Below are positions 8,093 to 16,829 of a stretch of 64,000 bases of DNA, piece after piece (position 1 is the first letter of the stretch; each line of letters opens with the position of its first letter). A program made the translations under genes and the position numbers. Location of the stretch: the NCBI GenBank assembly GCA_016888885.1, contig CP069435.1, positions 1 through 64,000 on the forward strand, given 5' to 3'. The stretch is from Faucicola sp902506215. Its GTDB lineage: Bacteria > Pseudomonadota > Gammaproteobacteria > Pseudomonadales > Moraxellaceae. Below the pieces are notes generated by a model. It did not search any database and was not told the origin of the DNA. It saw only the letters and a list, made by a program, of their open reading frames with translations.

Positions 8093-8724
8093 TGAGTATT
8101 CTTATTTTGATCTATAGTCATTTTGCTTTGAGCTTTCTCAAGCTCAGTTTGTAGTGCTGTTACTCGTCCTTGCTCTGATAGGTAATTGGTTGATAGGTCT
8201 TCATACTGCTTATTTAATACTCTATGGTCAGCTCGAAGATTAGCTTGCGTTTGAGTTAGCTCATCAAACAACCCTAACAACTTATCACGTTCAGCAGTTA
8301 TTGCTTTTAGCTCTCCTTTTACTTCTGCCGTGATGGTCGTTATTTCGTTGCGCTCATCGGTAACTATTTTAAGCTCGGATTGTACTGCCTCAAGCGCTTT
8401 GTTTAATCGTGCAATCTCTATTTTATCGTTGTCAGCTACAGCTTCAAGCGTGGCTATTTTGGATAAGCTAGCGCTAAACTCTGTTGATACGTTATCTAAT
8501 GTACTACTTACCTCTACAAGCTGTGCCTGTGCGGTATCTGCCTTAACACGTTCAAGCTCTAGCTGATGCTGAGTGTCGCCTAGTGTTCTTGTAAGGGTGT
8601 CACGTTCAGCAATAGCTTGATTCGCTGTGATAGCAGTTGCCTCTGCGGTTGGCACATCATGAGAACGAAGGTTGGTTCCGGGAATTGTTGGTGCGAATGG
8701 CGGGCGGTTATGTCCTTGCATCAT
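8089..8724 (-). CDS. coiled-coil protein of unknown function
   Basis: The 211-residue protein is almost entirely predicted coiled coil (heptad-like runs from residue 30 to the end, e.g. LNKALEAVQSELKIVTDERNEI), with a short Pro-rich start. The ATG at 8724 has GGAG about 10 bp upstream and overlaps the end of the membrane protein gene 8708-9424, so the two form an operon. The gene end overlaps the convergent relaxase end by 4 bp. The open frame extends further upstream in the same frame, but that part is the shadow of the upstream gene. KfrA-like or MobB-like roles are possible but not shown. Confidence 0.6.
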   Translation of the reverse strand: MMQGHNRPPFAPTIPGTNLRSHDVPTAEATAITANQAIAERDTLTRTLGDTQHQLELERVKADTAQAQLVEVSSTLDNVSTEFSASLSKIATLEAVADNDKIEIARLNKALEAVQSELKIVTDERNEITTITAEVKGELKAITAERDKLLGLFDELTQTQANLRADHRVLNKQYEDLSTNYLSEQGRVTALQTELEKAQSKMTIDQNKNTH

Positions 8725-9424
8725 CTTTCGAATCTCCTTTCTTCTGTTTATTGTTGGCTGCATTTGCGTCTGGCTTGGACTTTGAGTGCTCGATGTCGTC
8801 CAGCCGCTCGATCTTGCGTGAGTTCGCCATGATCGTTTCTGCAGCCGACCGACGCGCTTCAGGGTCGTTGTCGCTGCTGATGTCCGAACGCATCGCAATC
8901 GTGACTTTAGCTACGGCATGCATCACCTGTTCTGCGTCATTGCCGTTCAACTGGCCATCCTCAAGTCCATCAACAAGCAGATCAAGAACGCGTCGGAACG
9001 CTTCGACAACTGGCGCGCTGCCGACAACGGCAAGCCTGTGGCTGATGACCCTGAGTTCATCAATGAGCGCAGAATCATGACGTTCACGCTCCACGATTTC
9101 AGCAACCTTTTCGATGACGCGCATATATGTGTCATGCTTTTGTTGAAAAAGAAGAACTTGCCCTTCTTTTCTTAACTCAAGCTCAGTCTGGCGATTGAGG
9201 AGCACAGCTGTCAGATAGATAGTGACAGCTGCACCCAGGAACACTAGGATCATCTCTTGGGCAAAAGGAACGTTTTCACCAACAAAGTATAAGCCGCGGT
9301 AGGCTGCGTAACCTACGCCCACTAAAACAATGGAAATTACCAGGTAGGCGACGTCCCTGCCGCGAAAGCTCGTCTTTACCGGTGGCTTCATGGGTTGGCC
9401 TTTCTTAATCATTTCTAACTCCAA
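8708..9424 (-). CDS. two-helix inner-membrane protein of unknown function
   Basis: The 238-residue protein has a short cytoplasmic start, two membrane segments (about residues 27-47 and 54-76) and a long soluble, helical C-terminal part ending in a Lys/Asp-rich tail. GC content is clearly higher than that of its neighbours, which suggests separate acquisition. It is translationally coupled to the coiled-coil gene downstream. The pair sits beside a mobilisation module, so a role in transfer or entry exclusion is conceivable but unsupported. Confidence 0.6.
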   Translation of the reverse strand: MELEMIKKGQPMKPPVKTSFRGRDVAYLVISIVLVGVGYAAYRGLYFVGENVPFAQEMILVFLGAAVTIYLTAVLLNRQTELELRKEGQVLLFQQKHDTYMRVIEKVAEIVERERHDSALIDELRVISHRLAVVGSAPVVEAFRRVLDLLVDGLEDGQLNGNDAEQVMHAVAKVTIAMRSDISSDNDPEARRSAAETIMANSRKIERLDDIEHSKSKPDANAANNKQKKGDSKDDART

Positions 9425-9476
9425 TTAACTAACAACTTTGACAAGCATAGAGCTTGAGCGTGCATATACTATCAAA

Positions 9477-10340
9477 TCAGTAATCAAGATACTCTTTGAT
9501 AGGACGGTTTTTAAACTGCGTAGCATCTTTCTTCAGTCGATTAACCATTTCAAACTCCCAATCTTCTTTGTTCTGGCCTGCTGGACTGGTAGGGCTAACC
9601 ATATGATTGTAATCAGTCATAAACTGAGGATTTCGAGCAATACGGCCAAGTTGCTTGTCATTCAAACCGTCTATAGTAAACATATCAGCAGTATCACCAT
9701 CTCTTCGTGATTCTATTGCTTTCTTAAGTTTGGGCTTGGGCTTAGCTTTGAATTTAAATGTAAACCCTACGATACTACGCCCCTCTTTATGTTGATCGTA
9801 TTTGACAGTGATATCTGTATGTAGATTAATCTGTTTAACAGCGAAATCCAGAACAAACTTTTTAAAATTACTCATTGTTTTATACTGCGAAATCTCAACG
9901 CCTAACTGCTTCCTGAAATTCTGCAGCTCAAACTTAGGCGTTTTACCTATAGAGCGCCATTGAATAATAAGTTCATAAAGCCTAATAGCATAACTACTAT
10001 CGAGGTTTGCAACTTGCTCTAACTCATAACTTGTGAATTGCTCTTCTAGCCTTGTTATTAAAGGCACAATATCGGAGGTAAACCGCAAATAAACTGTGCC
10101 ATTGGCTTTTTCATAACCAATTTTATCTACCCAACGACAATGGAATGAGCGATCAGCACCATTTTTGGGGTTTTTATCGTGGTAGGTCACATATCTATCA
10201 AATAAACCTTTGCTTGCATCCTTTACTACTTCATAAGAGTTGTTTTTATCAATACCAAACTGTTCAGCGTAAGAATGCGCATGAATTCTTACAGCCTGTC
10301 TGTGTTTTAGCTTTCTCAACCATTTATCAAAATCCACCGT
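9477..10340 (-). pseudogene. repB: C-terminal part of a Rep_3 initiator lacking its N-terminus
   Basis: About 270 residues match the body of RepB: a first winged helix (HAHSYAEQFGIDKNNSYEVVKDA), then LFDRYVTYHDKN, a second one (YAIRLYELIIQWRSIG) and the C-terminal tail. The conserved N-terminal block (VVKDNALIEASY type) is missing. Homology begins around RIHAHSY; the 20 codons before it look foreign and run into an IS3-end remnant at 10341-10363. The missing N-terminus is just what is present at 5587-5743. It is unlikely to be a functional initiator alone. Confidence 0.75.
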
Positions 10341-10363
10341 TGTCCGAATTCTGTACCGACCCC
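10341..10363 (+). repeat. remnant of an IS3-type end (1)
   Basis: TGTCCGAATTCTGTACCGAC followed by CCC matches the last ~22 bp of the element-end sequences at 14636-14685, 26183-26231 and 48843-48896. It abuts the repB C-terminal fragment, which marks a past rearrangement junction. Confidence 0.55.
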
Positions 10364-10435
10364 TATAAAGCCTTTGATTTAACGTTCTTTTACATTAATA
10401 ATGGGTATGTTTGATGTCAGCATACTTTTTGATGC

Positions 10436-10480
10436 ACTACCCCTTAGCGTACTATTTTCTCCGAATTCTGCGGTAACCCC
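10436..10480 (+). repeat. remnant of an IS3-type end (2)
   Basis: CCCCTTAGCGTACTATTTTC, TCCGAATTCTGCGGTAACCC matches the 26183-26231 element end over about 40 bp. It lies just upstream of the response regulator gene and may contribute to its promoter region. I see no gene between 10364 and 10580. Confidence 0.6.
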
Positions 10481-10580
10481 AAATATTTCTCTGCGTTTTT
10501 TTTCAGTATACATCAGTTGAAGTATTGAATCATTTGGCATAAAGTGTTTCGCAATTTTAATAAAAATCATAGGCGAAATC

Positions 10581-11249
10581 ATGAGGATTTTATTGGCAGA
10601 AGATGACGGGCGTATCGGTCAAGCCTTGCAAGGAGCATTTGAGGTACATGGCGATGCCATCGACTGGGTCAAAGACGGTAAGCAAGCCCATCATGCAATA
10701 GCGACCAATAACTATGAAGTACTATTGCTAGATGTGAACATGCCGTATGAAGACGGGCTTAGCCTGATTAGTGTGGCTCGCAGACAGGCGTACGCCAAAG
10801 ATTTATCCATCATCATAATAACCGCCAATGACAATGTCAAAGAGCGGGTGCAAGCGTTGGATTTGGGGGCGGATGATTATTTGGTCAAACCGTTTGATTT
10901 GAGCGAGTTGCTCGCCCGTATTCGAGCGGTCAAACGCCGTCAGCTTGGCTATCAGTGCAATCAACTCAGTAATGACGTTTTGACCCTAGATTTGGACAGC
11001 CGTCAAGTGCAGTATCAAGGCGAATGGAAATACTTAAGCAACCGTGAATATGCGGTATTATACGCCTTAATGAGCCATGCAGGTGCAGTACAGTCACGCC
11101 AAGCGTTAGAAGAGAAAATCTACTCGTGGGATAGCGAAATTGAAAGCAATGTAATTGAATTTATCATTCATTCGTTACGCAAAAAACTGGGCGGCGATGT
11201 CATCAAAAACATCCGTGGCTTGGGTTGGTTTGTGGATAAAAAATCTTGA
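10581..11249 (+). CDS. OmpR-family response regulator
   Basis: The 222-residue protein has a receiver domain (acidic EDD at 7-9, phospho-acceptor D51 in LLLDVNMP, conserved Lys in YLVKPFD) and a C-terminal winged helix (LSNREYAVLYALM … ENKIYSWD-like, NVIEFIIHSLRKKLG). It resembles the QseB/TctD/PmrA group. It overlaps the kinase gene by one base (TGATG), so the two are co-translated. Its targets are not known; the small secreted protein gene at 13018 is the obvious candidate. Confidence 0.93.
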   Translation: MRILLAEDDGRIGQALQGAFEVHGDAIDWVKDGKQAHHAIATNNYEVLLLDVNMPYEDGLSLISVARRQAYAKDLSIIIITANDNVKERVQALDLGADDYLVKPFDLSELLARIRAVKRRQLGYQCNQLSNDVLTLDLDSRQVQYQGEWKYLSNREYAVLYALMSHAGAVQSRQALEEKIYSWDSEIESNVIEFIIHSLRKKLGGDVIKNIRGLGWFVDKKS

Positions 11250-12859
11250 TGCTCACGGCTACGCCCCAACCCAGCCCCTCTCACGGGGCAGCCAAGTATC
11301 AACATTCGCTGCAATGGCGATTGATTGTGACTGTGACCAGTGTGGTGTTGCTATTTATTAGCTGTGTCGCAGGGTTTAGCGCGTGGCAAGGCTACAAACA
11401 AGCCCAAAAGCTACAAGACATGAAACTAGCAAGCCTTGTCAGCCTCGCCAAAAGCCATGATTTGACCTTTGAGCGAAATCAGGTCAATGTCAATGCTGAT
11501 TACGATTTACCCACTCAAGTAATAAACACTGCCGACCAAACCCCCATCAACGTCGATATTCTTAACATCGACAACGCCGAAAACCAAACCCTGATTTTTT
11601 GGCTTAGCGATAAACGCCTAGCAAACTACTTTGATGCCAACACTTTGGCAAGGCTGTCACATAAAGCCGATGGTCTGTATGACATTGTAGGTAATACAGG
11701 TCAATGGCGTGTGTATTTATTCACCGCAGACCCCAAAAATACCGACAACAATCAACTCACCACTCGGCTGCTTTTGGTTGCCGAGAATTCAAACATTCGT
11801 CATACCTTAGCATGGCAAAGTGCCAAACAGATGACTTTGCCTTTATTATTATTGATTCCACTATTGGTATTGGTACTGGTTTTGACCATTAATCAGCTAT
11901 TTTTACCGCTGCGGACGGTGACAGAGATTTTGCAACACTCTAGTGTGTCACCCACTCGCTTTGCAACCGCTCAGCCCCAAGATTTAAGCTTACTGATTAG
12001 TGATGAGTTGGTGCAAGATTTACCCAGTGAAATTCAGCCGTTCTTACGTCTAATTCAACAGCAAATCAAAGATTTGACGACCACCATGGCGATGAACCAA
12101 CGCTTTGTGGCCAATGCCTCGCATCAGCTTTGTACGCCCATGACAGCAGTACTACTACAAGCCGAACAACTCAAATATCTCACAGTAGGCACAACTGATT
12201 ATCAAACACGAGTGGATGAATTACTTGAGAGTATCAAACGTAATAATCATCTGATGAATCAGCTATTGTTATTGGCAAAAACCGAACAATTTCAATCCCC
12301 TGCTACCATTAGCAGCTATTCGACCACGCAAGTGATATCGCAGTTGCTCATAGACTACTATCCAATTGCCGAAAAAAAACATATCAGCTTAGGTGTGGAT
12401 GACTTGCTTGATGTGCAACTGCCTATCAATGAATTAGGCTTTAAATTGATTGTGCAAAATTTGCTAGAAAATGCCATCAAATACACACCCAATGATGGCA
12501 AGGTGGATATAAGCCTGACCCAAACTAATTTACTCAATGTCAACAGTCAAATCCAACACTCCACCATAACGTTAACTGTCCAAGATACAGGGCAAGGCAT
12601 TGATGAAGCTGAGCTGAGCAAGGTGTTAGAGCCGTTTTATCAAGCTCACGCTAATTTACCATCTCAGCAATCGGCTGATCCCAGTAATCCTAGTGGCTTT
12701 GGCTTGGGGTTGTCAATTGTGAGTAACTTGGTCAACCATTCAGGCGGCAGTTTTCGCTTATCAAATCGCTATGACAGCCAACGCCATACCATACAAGGGT
12801 TAAATGCGTATGTCAGTTGGGATATCACGCAAGAAGCCCCAAGACTTGAGCAAAAATAA
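11249..12859 (+). CDS. sensor histidine kinase
   Basis: The 536-residue inner-membrane kinase has a membrane helix at about 26-46, a periplasmic sensor of about 150 residues, a second helix at about 196-216, the H box (ASHQLCTPM, His near residue 292) and the ATPase N, G1 and G2 boxes (NLLENAIKYTPN, DTGQGID, GFGLGLSI). The H box reads HQLCTP where most kinases have HELRTP, but the phospho-acceptor His and the Pro are present. Architecture fits QseC/TctE-like kinases. The ATG at 11249 overlaps the regulator stop. Confidence 0.92.
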   Translation: MLTATPQPSPSHGAAKYQHSLQWRLIVTVTSVVLLFISCVAGFSAWQGYKQAQKLQDMKLASLVSLAKSHDLTFERNQVNVNADYDLPTQVINTADQTPINVDILNIDNAENQTLIFWLSDKRLANYFDANTLARLSHKADGLYDIVGNTGQWRVYLFTADPKNTDNNQLTTRLLLVAENSNIRHTLAWQSAKQMTLPLLLLIPLLVLVLVLTINQLFLPLRTVTEILQHSSVSPTRFATAQPQDLSLLISDELVQDLPSEIQPFLRLIQQQIKDLTTTMAMNQRFVANASHQLCTPMTAVLLQAEQLKYLTVGTTDYQTRVDELLESIKRNNHLMNQLLLLAKTEQFQSPATISSYSTTQVISQLLIDYYPIAEKKHISLGVDDLLDVQLPINELGFKLIVQNLLENAIKYTPNDGKVDISLTQTNLLNVNSQIQHSTITLTVQDTGQGIDEAELSKVLEPFYQAHANLPSQQSADPSNPSGFGLGLSIVSNLVNHSGGSFRLSNRYDSQRHTIQGLNAYVSWDITQEAPRLEQK

Positions 12860-13017
12860 TTACATTGCAATAACAATTCGACGGTTTTCAGCCCATTTTT
12901 GCTAAGTAAACGCTAAGTCAAAACGCTGGATAATGACCCCACCAAATATAGCAATGCTCACAATGAGCAAGCTTATTTGCCCACACATTGGCCCTTTATC
13001 TTGTAAGGAGTTTTGAA

Positions 13018-13341
13018 ATGAAAATCGCTCAAATTATTGCTTTATCTGCTGCAACGGCTATTGCCTCTGTTAGCTTCGCTGCCACGACCACACAACCAGC
13101 CGTGCCTGCGTCAAAAACTACCACAGCGGTGAAAACCACTCCAGCCACCACTGTAGCGACCAAAGCCCAAACCACCACCATTAAATCGGTCTCTAAAGCG
13201 ACCAAAACCGTACCTACTAGCAAAACCACAGTTGTGACAAAAAAAGTGACCACCTCAGGGTTTAAATGTAAAGACGGCTCAATCTCAAAAGCCAAATCAA
13301 CCCGTGGGGCTTGTTCAGGTCATGGCGGTATCGCTAAATAA
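13018..13341 (+). CDS. secreted DUF3761-like small protein
   Basis: The 107-residue product has a signal peptide (KIAQIIALSAATAIASVSFAA), a 60-residue Thr/Lys/Ala-rich low-complexity linker and a C-terminal CKDGSISKAKSTRGACSGHGG module, typical of DUF3761 proteins. The start follows AAGGAG at 13005-13010; a longer frame from 12988 has no support. It lies downstream of the two-component pair and could be its output. The function is unknown. The two Cys may form a disulfide in the periplasm. Confidence 0.75.
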   Translation: MKIAQIIALSAATAIASVSFAATTTQPAVPASKTTTAVKTTPATTVATKAQTTTIKSVSKATKTVPTSKTTVVTKKVTTSGFKCKDGSISKAKSTRGACSGHGGIAK

Positions 13342-13393
13342 TAGCAGTTTCGTTCTCTAATAATAACAAAAACTCGCTTTAGATATTCTTTTT

Positions 13394-13424
13394 ACGACTG
13401 GTTTTGCCAGTCGTTTTTATTATT
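13394..13424 (+). terminator. rho-independent terminator
   Basis: ACGACTGG (13394-13401) pairs with CCAGTCGT (13407-13414), followed by a T-rich run. It ends the DUF3761-like gene just before IS4-type copy 2. Confidence 0.85.
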
Positions 13425-13427
13425 TAA

Positions 13428-14564
13428 CTGAAGTTACGCAGCCCTTTAAAAAAGCGCTATCATAACAAAAAAGCAGTCAGCGAGAGTAAACAAATGAACA
13501 AAGACATGATAGAACTCTACAGCGACTACCTCATCGCAAGTTTTGGGCAAACCACCGCCACAGGACTTGCCAATCTACTACAAGGGAGCATCTACCATGA
13601 CAGCATCACCCGCTTTCTAAACAGTGAAACACTCACCGCCAAAGAACAATGGCAACTGATTAAACCCATGCTAAGACAGCATGAAAATGCCACACCCAAT
13701 GCCATCGGCTATCTCATCTTTGATGACACCATACAGCCTAAACCGCACACAAGCGTCGACGACATCAACTGCTGGCACTACGACCACACCCAAAACAAAA
13801 ATGTTAAAGGCATTAACCTGCTTAACTGTCTGTATCATCGCAAAGATATCGACATACCCTTAAGCTTTGACATCATCACCAAACCCAATGTCTTTACCGA
13901 TGACAAAGGCAAGGTTAAACGTAAAAGCGATAAAACCAAAAATCAGCGACTGCTTGATATGTTTGATAGCGCAATCAAAAACCAAGTCAAATTCGACTAT
14001 GTATTAGCCGATTCTTGGTTTTCAGCCAAAGCGACATTCAAACATATTCGTAAAGCTAACAAGCATTTCATCTTTGCGTTAAAGTCAAATCGCTTAGTGG
14101 CTTTAACCCCTGATGATAGAGAAAAAGGTAACTTTGTACGTATTGATGAATCTAATCTACCCGATAATACCCCTGTTCACGGCTTTTTAAATGACTATCA
14201 TGATGAAGTCTTGTTATTACGCCGAGTCTTTACAAACAAGGACGATTCTACAGGGGTGTTATATCTAGTATGCTCAGATTTGCAATGCGACAAGGATAAA
14301 TTTATCAACGGCTATCAAAAACGATGGCAGGTTGAAGTGTATCATAAGTCGTTAAAGCAAAATGCCAATTTGGGTAAGTCGCCTGCTCATAGCCAAAGGG
14401 CTCGGTTTAATCATATGTTTTTAGCCACGTATGCGGTGTTTAAGCTTGAGTGTTTGAAAATCAAAACCAAGTTAAATCATTTCGCTTTGCGTACAAAGTT
14501 ACTAATTTCTGCTAATCAGTCGGCTTTTGCCCAGCTTAAGGCTATTAGCGGTGCGTAACTTCAG
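13428..14564 (+). mobile_element. IS4-type insertion sequence, copy 2
   Basis: This 1137-bp element has the same ends as copy 1 (CTGAAGTTACGCA at 13428, complement ending 14564). The flanks TTATTTAA and GTTATAAT do not match, so unlike copy 1 it has no target duplication. That points to a deletion or recombination next to this copy. Confidence 0.88.
13494..14558 (+). CDS. IS4/IS701-like DDE transposase (copy 2)
   Basis: The 354-residue protein is almost identical to the transposase at 3429-4493 and has an intact catalytic signature (IFDDTIQ, VLADSWF, YQKRWQVEVYHKSLK). It appears full length and could act on both copies. Because both copies lie in the same orientation, recombination between them could excise the 10-kb block with the broken replicons, mob module 1 and the two-component system. 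Confidence 0.92.
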   Translation: MNKDMIELYSDYLIASFGQTTATGLANLLQGSIYHDSITRFLNSETLTAKEQWQLIKPMLRQHENATPNAIGYLIFDDTIQPKPHTSVDDINCWHYDHTQNKNVKGINLLNCLYHRKDIDIPLSFDIITKPNVFTDDKGKVKRKSDKTKNQRLLDMFDSAIKNQVKFDYVLADSWFSAKATFKHIRKANKHFIFALKSNRLVALTPDDREKGNFVRIDESNLPDNTPVHGFLNDYHDEVLLLRRVFTNKDDSTGVLYLVCSDLQCDKDKFINGYQKRWQVEVYHKSLKQNANLGKSPAHSQRARFNHMFLATYAVFKLECLKIKTKLNHFALRTKLLISANQSAFAQLKAISGA

Positions 14565-14635
14565 GTTATAATGAATTTAGAAGTTAAAACATAAAATTAA
14601 TATTTGTAAATATTTGATATTGCTATCATTATAAC

Positions 14636-14685
14636 TCGACAAAATTCCTTACCGCCCTATATGGTCCGAATTCTGTGCCGACCCC
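14636..14685 (+). repeat. remnant of an IS3-type end (3)
   Basis: ACTCGACAAAATTCCTTACC, then TGGTCCGAATTCTGTGCCGA and CCCC match the element ends at 26183-26231 and 48843-48896. No transposase remains next to it. Confidence 0.6.
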
Positions 14686-14690
14686 AACAA

Positions 14691-14786
14691 GAGCGAAGCT
14701 TTTTGGTAGAGCAACAAGCTTCGCATGAAGGGGTTGTGCAGGATATTCAGCAGGGATTGCAGCAGAGTATCAGAGCTGTGAATTGA
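14691..14786 (+). pseudogene. C-terminal tail of a truncated gene
   Basis: The frame ERSFLVEQQASHEGVV… to a TGA at 14784-14786 directly follows the IS3-type end remnant and has no start. The pattern (FLVEQQ followed by GVVQDIQQGLQQS) is reminiscent of the C-terminus of Rieske-type oxygenase alpha subunits, but 31 residues are too few to be sure. It is probably the surviving end of a gene whose front was deleted. Confidence 0.35.
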
Positions 14787-14882
14787 GCACAGTTGAATTA
14801 TCTAGTCAGCTTGGTAAGTCAATTAATGGATTCTGAACAAGTTGGCTAGTCACTAATTGAGGGGAGCTTGGGCTCCCTTATT

Positions 14883-15881
14883 TTAAAAGTTTTCTAGTAC
14901 AATTTTGCCTTTTGACTTACCTGATTCAAGCAGCTTATGTGCTTTTTCCAAGTTTGCAGCGTTAATATTGCCTAGATTTTGGTTGAGGGTACTTCTAATT
15001 TTTTGCTGGTCAACTAATTGGGCAACCTGTTGCAATAGCTCACCTTGCTTTTCAATATCATCTGTTTCAAACATTGAACGAGTGAACATCAACTCCCAAT
15101 GGATAGAAATAGATTTGGTCTTAAACGGCATAATATCAAAGGTTTGTGGATCATCGATCAATCCAAGCTTGCCTTGTGGTGCAATCAGAGAAACTATTTG
15201 CTTGATATAGGTGTCTGTATGATTGGTAGAGAAGACGTATTTTGGTTTTTCAATACCTAGTGCTTCGATTTGTTCGTTTAAATCTTTGCTATGGTCGATG
15301 ACATGGTCGGCACCCAGTGATTTTACCCAAGATTTCGTTTCTTCACGTGACGCTGTTGCTATCACGGTCAGATTGGTTTTTGCTTTTAGGAGCTGAATAG
15401 CGATTGATCCTACACCGCCTGCACCACCAATAATTAAAATACTGCCAACGTCTGTTTCTGAAATTTGAAACCGATCAAATAGCATTTCCCATGCCGTGAT
15501 AGCCGTTAATGGCAAGGCTGCGGCTTCTGCATTAGATACTGTAATTGGTTTAAGACTGATAATTCGTTCATCGACTGCTTGAAACTCAGCATTACTACCA
15601 TCTCGGGTTAAATCGCCAGCATACCAAACACAATCTCCTACTTTAAACGAGGTAACTTTTGGGCCAACTTCGATAATTTCCCCAACGGCATCCCAACCTA
15701 AAATACGATTATTTGCTTCAGACGAATTTTTTCTCACTTTGGTATCAACTGGATTCACAGAGATTGCCTGAACTTTTACCAGTACATCACGCTCCTTAAG
15801 CGTAGGCTTCGCTTTTTCAATATCTACCAATGAATTTTTAAAATCATCCTGGTTATTGATAACATACGATACGGCTTTCAT
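14883..15881 (-). CDS. zinc-type alcohol dehydrogenase-like / quinone oxidoreductase (MDR)
   Basis: The 332-residue protein is a medium-chain reductase: an N-terminal GroES-like fold (VLVKVQAISVNPVDTKVR, GWDAVGEIIEVG) and a Rossmann nucleotide-binding motif (ILIIGGAGGVGSIAIQLLK). The catalytic zinc Cys is absent, as in NADPH-dependent enone or quinone reductases of the ZADH1-like group. I start at 15881 because AAGGA precedes it; the longer frame to 15950 has no such site. It lies downstream of the SDR gene on the same strand, so both are probably one operon opposite the LysR gene. Confidence 0.85.
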   Translation of the reverse strand: MKAVSYVINNQDDFKNSLVDIEKAKPTLKERDVLVKVQAISVNPVDTKVRKNSSEANNRILGWDAVGEIIEVGPKVTSFKVGDCVWYAGDLTRDGSNAEFQAVDERIISLKPITVSNAEAAALPLTAITAWEMLFDRFQISETDVGSILIIGGAGGVGSIAIQLLKAKTNLTVIATASREETKSWVKSLGADHVIDHSKDLNEQIEALGIEKPKYVFSTNHTDTYIKQIVSLIAPQGKLGLIDDPQTFDIMPFKTKSISIHWELMFTRSMFETDDIEKQGELLQQVAQLVDQQKIRSTLNQNLGNINAANLEKAHKLLESGKSKGKIVLENF

Positions 15882-15953
15882 AGATTTGTCCTTAACTTTA
15901 AAAAATATAGTAAAAATGGGAGCGAGGTGCTCCCATTTTATATTATTCAATCA

Positions 15954-16694
15954 TTAAAACTCTTGGCTCGTTGGGCGTAAAACAATTTCATTAATATCTA
16001 CATCCGCAGGCTGTTCAATTGCATAAGCAATTGCTCGAGCGACTGAGTCAGCTGGTATGGCTTGTTTGTAGAAATCAGTAACAAACTCTGAACTTTCTTT
16101 ATGAGAAGAACCAAATTTTAGTTCTGACTCAACTGCACCAGGCTCAATAGTCGTCGTTCTAATTGTTCCCCCAACTTCATGACGAAGGCCTTCTGAGATG
16201 GCTCTTACAGCAAACTTAGTACCGCTATAAACAGTACCGCCTGGACTAAATACTTTTATCCCTGCAACAGATGCGAGATTAATAAAGTGTCCAAAGTTTT
16301 GTTTTTGGAAAACAGGTAGGGTAGCTGCTATACCATAAAGAACACCTTTGATATTAATGTCGATCATACGATCCCATTCATCAACTTTTAGCTCACTTAA
16401 TGGTGCAATAGACATTAATCCAGCATTGTTTACCAATACATCGATTTGACCAAATGCGCTTAATGCCTTTTCAATAAGTGCTTGTACTTCCTGTGGTTTG
16501 GTTATATCCATACCAATAAATTCAGCTTGACCACCTTCAGCACGAATGTCTTGAACAATAGCTTCTAATTTTTCAGTACGTCTAGCACCAAGGACAACCT
16601 TTGCACCTTTTTTAGCAAGTAAGCGAGCAGTAGCTTCACCTAAACCACTACTTGCACCAGTGATCACAACAACTTTATTTTCTATATTATTCAT
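15954..16694 (-). CDS. short-chain dehydrogenase/reductase (SDR)
   Basis: The 246-residue classical SDR has the cofactor motif TGASSGLGEATA, NNAG in VLVNNAGLM, and the active-site Tyr-Lys pair YSGTKFA after the catalytic Ser. It should use NADP(H) for an oxidoreduction on an unknown substrate. The ATG at 16694 has AAGG about 9 bp upstream; the longer frame from 16721 lacks support. It is divergent from the LysR gene at 16830, the usual arrangement for a LysR-controlled target. Confidence 0.88.
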   Translation of the reverse strand: MNNIENKVVVITGASSGLGEATARLLAKKGAKVVLGARRTEKLEAIVQDIRAEGGQAEFIGMDITKPQEVQALIEKALSAFGQIDVLVNNAGLMSIAPLSELKVDEWDRMIDINIKGVLYGIAATLPVFQKQNFGHFINLASVAGIKVFSPGGTVYSGTKFAVRAISEGLRHEVGGTIRTTTIEPGAVESELKFGSSHKESSEFVTDFYKQAIPADSVARAIAYAIEQPADVDINEIVLRPTSQEF

Positions 16695-16829
16695 ACAAGT
16701 AACCTTCAACCTATTTGTCAATCATATTTGATGGGTTAAGTATTACAGCCTTGTTAGGTATAATAAATGAATAATATTATCTTTCAGAATTCCTATTTAC
16801 GGAATAATTACCATAACACAGGATTGGAA

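Noticed and set aside
8637..9080. 147-residue plus-strand frame opposite the membrane and coiled-coil genes
   Set aside because: It is Ser-rich shadow coding; the minus-strand genes have ribosome sites, membrane helices and heptads.
13029..13295. 88-residue open frame antisense to the secreted small protein gene
   Set aside because: It mirrors the Thr/Lys-rich repeat codons of the real gene, which has a signal peptide and a strong ribosome site.
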